A stretch of DNA of 10,000 bases from Desulfarculus sp. (lineage in GTDB: Bacteria; Desulfobacterota; Desulfarculia; Desulfarculales; Desulfarculaceae): NCBI GenBank assembly GCA_020216805.1, contig JAIWNN010000058.1, positions 1-10,000 of the forward strand, given 5' to 3'. The position numbers were made by a program, and so were the translations under genes. Numbering within the stretch: the first letter of the stretch is position 1; each line of letters opens with the position of its first letter. The notes under the pieces were generated by a model. It searched no databases, was not told the origin of the DNA, and saw only the letters and a list, made by a program, of their open reading frames with translations. Of this stretch, positions 5,718 to 10,000 are shown piece after piece.

Positions 5718-6885
5718 AGCCCGCCTCGCGATACACGGCCAGGGTTTCCGTGGCGGTGCGCCGCCAGGAGAAGCCGGCGGCCTGCCGGAGCCCCCGCGCC
5801 CGCAGGTCCGCCGCCAGCTCCGGCCGCGCGGTCAGTTCCATAAGCGCCTGGCCCAGGCCCTGGGCGTCGCCCGGCTCCACCAACAGCCCGGCCGATCCCA
5901 CCACCTCGGGCACCGCCCCGGCCCGGGCCGCCACCACCGGCGCGCCGCAGGCCATGGCCTCCAGGGGCGGCAGGCCGAACCCTTCGTAAAGGCTGGGGAA
6001 AACAAAGGCCGCGCATGCGCCGAACAGGGCCGGCAGGTCGGCGTCGGGCACATAGCCCAGCTCCCGCACCCGGTCGGTGAGACCCAGGCGGACGATCTCG
6101 GCCCGCAGCAAGGGGTATTGACGGTCATCGGCGATGCGCCCCACCAGGGCCAGGGAGTGGGGCCGGCCCGCCTGGGCCAGGGCCGCCAACGCCTCCAGGA
6201 GCACCGTCAAGCCCTTGCGCTGGTCGATGCCGCCCAGGTAGAGGAAGAACCTCCCCGCCTCCAGGCCCCAACGGGCCAGCACCGCCGCCCGGGCCGCGGG
6301 GTCGTCAACCGGGGCCAGGCCGGGGTCGGCCGCCTCGGGGATCACCCGGATGGCCTCCGGGGCCAGACCGTAGAGCTCGGCCAGATCGCGCCGGGTGCAT
6401 TCGCTGACCGCGATCAGGCCGGCGGCCGCGAACAGGCAGCGGGTCTCCAGCCAGCGCTCCAGACCAAAGCGCGCCCCGCTGCGTTTGCCCCGGTAGAGGG
6501 CCGCCATCTTCTGGGCGATGAGGTCGTGGACGGTGAGGACCGTCCGGGGGCCGGGGCGGGAGGGGGCGTCCAGGTGGCAGAGGAAATGGGTCACCCGCCC
6601 GCCCCGCCAGCCCGCCAGCAGCCAGAGCGGAGCCAGGAGGTGGTAGCTGACCAGCTTCTTGCCCACCGGGAAGACGCCGGGCAGAAACGGCAACCGCCGC
6701 CGGGGGATGGCGGCGGGCAGCTCGGGGTCGGGCAGGTTGGCCTGGACCAGGAAGGTCACCCGCCCCGGGTCCACCAGCTCCAGCATCGCCCGGAGCAGGT
6801 TCTTGGCGTAACGGCCGATGCCCCGCTGGGCATGGGCCTTGAACCCCGGCTGCAGGGGCCGGGCGTCCAGGATCAGCCCGCTCAC
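5707..6885 (-). CDS. Glycosyltransferase family 4 (GT-B fold)
   Basis: A 392-residue cytoplasmic retaining glycosyltransferase that should move a sugar from a nucleotide donor to a lipid-linked or growing glycan. The N-terminal acceptor half begins LILDARPL and has RGIGRYAKNLL (21-31) and TVLTVHDLI (116-123). The C-terminal donor half holds FFLYLGGIDQRKGLTVLLEAL (213-233), the VGRIADD turn (248-254), and LGYVPDADLPALFGAC. It also holds the EX7E motif in SLYEGFGLPPLEAMACGAPVV, with Glu301 and Glu309. Length and order are complete for GT4. The start is a GTG at 6885 whose GTGA overlaps the stop of the upstream double glycosyltransferase; GGAGG lies 7 bases before it, so it has its own ribosome site as well as coupling. 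Donor sugar cannot be read from the sequence; the RGIGRY-type N-terminus is common among mannosyl- and rhamnosyltransferases, a weak hint. Confidence 0.93.
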   Translation of the reverse strand: MSGLILDARPLQPGFKAHAQRGIGRYAKNLLRAMLELVDPGRVTFLVQANLPDPELPAAIPRRRLPFLPGVFPVGKKLVSYHLLAPLWLLAGWRGGRVTHFLCHLDAPSRPGPRTVLTVHDLIAQKMAALYRGKRSGARFGLERWLETRCLFAAAGLIAVSECTRRDLAELYGLAPEAIRVIPEAADPGLAPVDDPAARAAVLARWGLEAGRFFLYLGGIDQRKGLTVLLEALAALAQAGRPHSLALVGRIADDRQYPLLRAEIVRLGLTDRVRELGYVPDADLPALFGACAAFVFPSLYEGFGLPPLEAMACGAPVVAARAGAVPEVVGSAGLLVEPGDAQGLGQALMELTARPELAADLRARGLRQAAGFSWRRTATETLAVYREAGYVD

Positions 6886-9236
6886 CGGCCGGCCTCCGGG
6901 GGCAGATCCAGGCCCATCCGCTCCACCAGGGCCCGGCGCAGGTCGGCCGCCACCACCGCCGGCCGGAAGCGCTCCAGCCGGGCCCGGCCGGCGGCGGCCA
7001 GCTCCCGCCGCAGACTGGCGTCGGTCAGCACCCGGGCGGCCAGCTCGGCCACCAGGATGGGATCCTTGTGGGGCAGCAGCACCCCGCCCGAGCCCAGGGT
7101 GCCGGTGACCCCGGTGCTGTCATAGGCCAGGATGGGCAGGCCGAAATGCATGGACTCCACCAGGGGCACGCAGAAACCCTCGTGCTCGCTGAGGCAGAGA
7201 TAGACCCCGGCCGCGCGGTAGTAGGCCATCATCTGGGCGAAGCTGGTGTGGCCGGCGAAGTGCACCCCCTCCACCCCCAGCTCCCGGATCAGCTGGCGCA
7301 GGCCGGCGGCGTAGGCGGCCCAGCCGCCCTCCCCGCCCACCAACAACAACCTCGCCCCCGGGACCAGACGGCCCAGCCAGTAGTGGGCCTTGATCAGGTC
7401 CTCGATCTTCTTGTTGGGCGCGATGCGCCCCACGTGCAGCACCGCCGGCTGGCCGTGGAAGCGGTCCAGCACCGCCTGGTCGGGCGGGGTCTCCAGGACG
7501 CCCAGGTCCAGCAGGATCGGGACTTCCTCCACCGCCGGGCAGCCGGCCGCCGTCAGCTCGGCGCAGTTGAAGGCGCTGCAACCCAGGCCCAGCTCCATCG
7601 CCGGGGCCAAGCGGGCCAACTGCTCGCGGCCCAGGCGGCAGCGGGCGGCCGAGGCCGGGTTGATGCCTTCCAGGAAATGGGCCGGGGTGATGTTGTGGTA
7701 GCGCATGATCTTGCGCCCGGGCAGGTCCGGCAGGCGCTCGGCCAGCTCGTGGCCGATGGAAAAGTGGAAGATGACCAGGTCGTCGGGGGCCACTTCCTGC
7801 TCGAAGTCGGCCAGGCCCCGGGCCTTGCCCCGCAGGCGCGGGTCCTGGTTGACGGCGTAGATCTCCGACTCCAGGCCCCAGGCGCGCAGGAGCTTCTGAT
7901 AGGCCTGGACCTCGTTGCCGATGGCGTCGCCAAAGGCGAAGTCGGCCAGGAGCTGGTGCACCGCCGGGCGGCCGCCTTTGCGGGCCGGGCGGCGGGTGGG
8001 GGTCTGCCAGTCGCTCTTGGGCGCGGGGGTGGGCTCGGCCGCCAGGCGCTGGAGCAGATCAAGGTAGCGCTGGGTGACCTGGGGCCAGGCGAAGTTTTCC
8101 AGGACATAGGCCTTGCCCGCCGCCGCCATCCGGCCGCGCAGCTCGGGTCGGGACAGCAGCAGGTCCAGGCATTCGGCGAAGCGGGGGTAGTCGGCGAAGT
8201 GCAGGCCGCCGCCGCTCTGCTCCACGTGGTCCCTGGTCACCGCGCAGCCGGAGTGGACCATCACCGGGACGCCGGCCAACCAGGACTCCATGATCACGAT
8301 GGAGAAGCTCTCCATCAGCGAGGGCTGGATCAAGACGTCGGCCGCGGCGTAGGCGTCGTACTTGTCCTGCAGGGGCACGAAGCCCAGGTCGGTCACGTGG
8401 ACCTCGCCGCCGGGGGGGATGGGAGCCTTGAGGTTGCCGATCAACAGCAGTTTCAGGCCCTCGGGGCCACGCCCCTCCTGCTTGTAGCGCAGGAAGTATT
8501 GAATGAGCAGCGGCACGTTCTTGCCGGCGTCCTTGCGCCCGGCGTAGAGCAAAAACGGCCCCGGTTGGTCGTATTTTTGGCGGAAGCGCGCGGGGTCGCA
8601 GCTCCAGTCGGTGTCGATGCCCTCGCCCAGCAGGAGGGGTTCGGTGCGGCCCAGGTCGAAGAGCGATTCGGCCAGCCGGCGCTCGGCCGGCACGTGGAAG
8701 ACGATGGCCCGGGCGCTCTCGAAGGCCCGGCGCACCGCCCCCAGGCGGGCGTAGCCCTCGTCGTGCAGGCAGGGGATGATGACGCTCTTCTCGGGGTGGA
8801 TCAGCGGTCCCAGCACCGAGGGGGTGAAGAGATAGGGGATGAAGAAATATGGCCCCTCCTCGGGGTGGCGGGCGATGTGCTCGAAAAGCCCCGGGCTGTA
8901 GACCATGTGGCGCAAAAAGTCGCGCTCCTCGGCCTCGGAGAGGGGATCGCCGGCCATCACCCGGGCGTTGAGGGCGTTGAAGCGGGCGCCGTCGCGGGGG
9001 GCGGTGGCGTAGCGGATCACCGGCAGGCCGGCTTCCATGGCCCGGCCCTCGGGATAGGCCTGCACGTCCCAGTCGGTGCCCAGCCCGCCCAGGCAGGTGG
9101 TCAACACCTGCACTTGCACCCCCGCCGCCGCCAGATTCTGGGCGGTGCGCCGGGCCTCGGCCTCGGCCCCGCCCGGCACCTGCTCGCCGAACCAGCTCAC
9201 CACGAAGGTGGCCCGTAGTTTCTCGCCCTGGCTCAT
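6882..9236 (-). CDS. Double glycosyltransferase: two GT4 domains in tandem
   Basis: A 784-residue cytoplasmic protein made of two complete GT-B enzymes. Domain 1 (about 8-400) starts TFVVSWFGEQVPGGAEAEARR and has LLYAGRKDAGKN (229-240). Its EX7E motif is SLMESFSIVIMES, with Glu309 and Glu317. A proline/basic linker (about 402-424) leads to domain 2 (about 425-775), which starts VHQLLADFAFGDAIGNEVQAY. Domain 2 carries MRYHNITPAHF (511-521), VLHVGRIAPNKKIEDLI (599-615) and EX7E in EHEGFCVPLVES, with Glu686 and Glu694. Both active sites look intact, so the protein may add two successive sugars. The GDAIGNE start of domain 2 is a recurring form among O-antigen mannosyltransferase-like GT4 proteins (recalled, not searched). 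The ATG at 9236 overlaps the methyltransferase stop as ATGA and has only a weak ribosome site, so translation is probably coupled to the gene before it. Confidence 0.92.
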   Translation of the reverse strand: MSQGEKLRATFVVSWFGEQVPGGAEAEARRTAQNLAAAGVQVQVLTTCLGGLGTDWDVQAYPEGRAMEAGLPVIRYATAPRDGARFNALNARVMAGDPLSEAEERDFLRHMVYSPGLFEHIARHPEEGPYFFIPYLFTPSVLGPLIHPEKSVIIPCLHDEGYARLGAVRRAFESARAIVFHVPAERRLAESLFDLGRTEPLLLGEGIDTDWSCDPARFRQKYDQPGPFLLYAGRKDAGKNVPLLIQYFLRYKQEGRGPEGLKLLLIGNLKAPIPPGGEVHVTDLGFVPLQDKYDAYAAADVLIQPSLMESFSIVIMESWLAGVPVMVHSGCAVTRDHVEQSGGGLHFADYPRFAECLDLLLSRPELRGRMAAAGKAYVLENFAWPQVTQRYLDLLQRLAAEPTPAPKSDWQTPTRRPARKGGRPAVHQLLADFAFGDAIGNEVQAYQKLLRAWGLESEIYAVNQDPRLRGKARGLADFEQEVAPDDLVIFHFSIGHELAERLPDLPGRKIMRYHNITPAHFLEGINPASAARCRLGREQLARLAPAMELGLGCSAFNCAELTAAGCPAVEEVPILLDLGVLETPPDQAVLDRFHGQPAVLHVGRIAPNKKIEDLIKAHYWLGRLVPGARLLLVGGEGGWAAYAAGLRQLIRELGVEGVHFAGHTSFAQMMAYYRAAGVYLCLSEHEGFCVPLVESMHFGLPILAYDSTGVTGTLGSGGVLLPHKDPILVAELAARVLTDASLRRELAAAGRARLERFRPAVVAADLRRALVERMGLDLPPEAGR

Positions 9237-10000
9237 GCTGGCTTGCGCCCCACCACCGCGTAATCAAGGTGACTATAGAGCAGGTCGTTGAGCCGCTGCA
9301 CGTTGCGGTTGAAGACGGCGTTGCTCCCGGCCTCCGGCCCCTCGATCCGCTCCAGGCGGAACTCCGGCGGCACCGGCGAGAGGTAGAGCACTTCGACCTG
9401 CTCCAGCCCGGCCCACTGCCACAGGAAGCGGGTGGCCTCGGGGTGGATCGGCTTGTTGTGGGTCAGGTCCAGGTAGAAGGCCCCGGCGAAGGTCAGCAGG
9501 CATTGGGGGTTGATGGTCTCGGCGATCAGGATCCCGCCCGGGGCCAGCTTGGCCGCGCAGAGGCTTATGAGCTCGGTGAGCTGGTCGGTGGTCAGGTGCT
9601 CGATGACCTGGGCCATCAGGATGCCGCCCAGGCTGGCCTCGGGCAGTCCGCGCAGGTATTCCAGGCCGTCGCCCTCGGCCACCTCCAGACCCATCTCCCG
9701 GCAGGCGGCCACCATGGCCGGGTTGACGTCCACCCCCCGGGCCGGGATGCCGGCCTGCCGGCAGGCCTCCAGGAACTCGCCCCGGCCGCAGCCCAGGTCC
9801 AGCACCGGGGTCTCGGGCCGGGCGGTGGCGCGGAAGTAGGGCAGGTAGACCCCCTGGCGGGCCATGATCTCCTCGCGGCTGCCGCGGTGCAGGTCCTCGA
9901 AGGCCAGGTAGGCCGAGCCCCGGCTGGCGACCCGGGCCTGGGCCACCGCGGCCACCGCCTCCGCGCCCACCACCCCGGCCTGGGCCTGGTCGGCCACGAT
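9233..10000 (-). CDS. Class I SAM-dependent methyltransferase, N-terminus probably outside window
   Basis: A SAM-dependent methyltransferase. Numbered from a GTG at 9997 there are 254 residues. The Rossmann core is clear: VLDLGCGRGEFLEACRQAG (motif I, 65-83), RGVDVNPAMVAAC with acidic Asp90, EVAEGDGLEYL with Asp110, and ILMAQVIEHL (126-135). The lead-in AYLAFEDLHRGSREEI is typical of methyltransferase domains in surface-polysaccharide proteins, where they often sit behind a helical or coiled-coil part. The frame stays open to the window edge, the GTG has no visible ribosome site because the sequence ends, and the first 28 residues are a featureless Ala/Val/Gln-rich helix-like stretch. So this is probably the C-terminal part of a longer protein. 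It overlaps the double glycosyltransferase by ATGA. The likely substrate is a sugar of the glycan or its non-reducing end; this is inferred from context. Confidence 0.88.
   Translation of the reverse strand: MVADQAQAGVVGAEAVAAVAQARVASRGSAYLAFEDLHRGSREEIMARQGVYLPYFRATARPETPVLDLGCGRGEFLEACRQAGIPARGVDVNPAMVAACREMGLEVAEGDGLEYLRGLPEASLGGILMAQVIEHLTTDQLTELISLCAAKLAPGGILIAETINPQCLLTFAGAFYLDLTHNKPIHPEATRFLWQWAGLEQVEVLYLSPVPPEFRLERIEGPEAGSNAVFNRNVQRLNDLLYSHLDYAVVGRKPA

Noticed and set aside
5410..7125. A 571-codon open frame on the + strand across the GT4 gene.
   Set aside because: Arg/Pro/Gln-rich shadow; it spans the junctions of three genes on the other strand that have clear motifs and coupled starts.
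7068..9218. A 716-codon open frame on the + strand, antisense to the double glycosyltransferase.
   Set aside because: It lies wholly inside a gene with two intact GT4 domains, its translation is Gln/Gly/Val-rich low complexity with no motif, and such frames arise when third positions are nearly always G or C.

Overview
The window is very GC-rich, compact bacterial chromosome. Nearly all of it is coding, there is strong third-position G/C bias, and long antisense shadow frames are common. The mix of an HDOD-type signalling protein, a deltaproteobacterial-looking CheW, a short COG1032-like radical SAM protein and a glycosyltransferase operon fits a high-GC Desulfobacterota (deltaproteobacterial) genome. 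That assignment is an impression from protein style; there is no rRNA or other marker to confirm it. I see no tRNA, rRNA, CRISPR array, insertion sequence or phage gene.

Left part (about 1-1150): a leftward radical SAM enzyme, followed downstream by a good promoter and the probable first codons of another leftward gene that leaves the window. Middle (about 1120-3480), rightward: a long HDOD protein with a C-terminal histidine-kinase-like half that has kept its H-box but lost its ATP-binding residues, then a CheW adaptor with its own promoter and a strong terminator. The radical SAM and HDOD genes diverge from a roughly 100-base region where possible promoters for the two directions overlap.

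Right part (3503-10000), all leftward: a SAM-dependent methyltransferase (N-terminus probably outside the window), a 784-residue protein with two complete GT4 glycosyltransferase domains in tandem, a single-domain GT4, and an 11-segment membrane protein with a C-terminal beta-rich extracytoplasmic domain. Their ends overlap by 4, 4 and 11 bases, so they form one translationally coupled operon. The likely job is assembly and modification of a cell-surface glycan (O-antigen, capsule or exopolysaccharide), with sugars added on the cytoplasmic side and the membrane protein acting at or across the membrane. After a 100-base gap comes an exported thioredoxin-like protein (CPHC active site), convergent with cheW.

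The items most worth a second look are the HDOD/degenerate-kinase fusion beside cheW, the orphan membrane protein with its C-terminal domain, and the double glycosyltransferase. I did not find a wholly new system that the sequence alone can prove.
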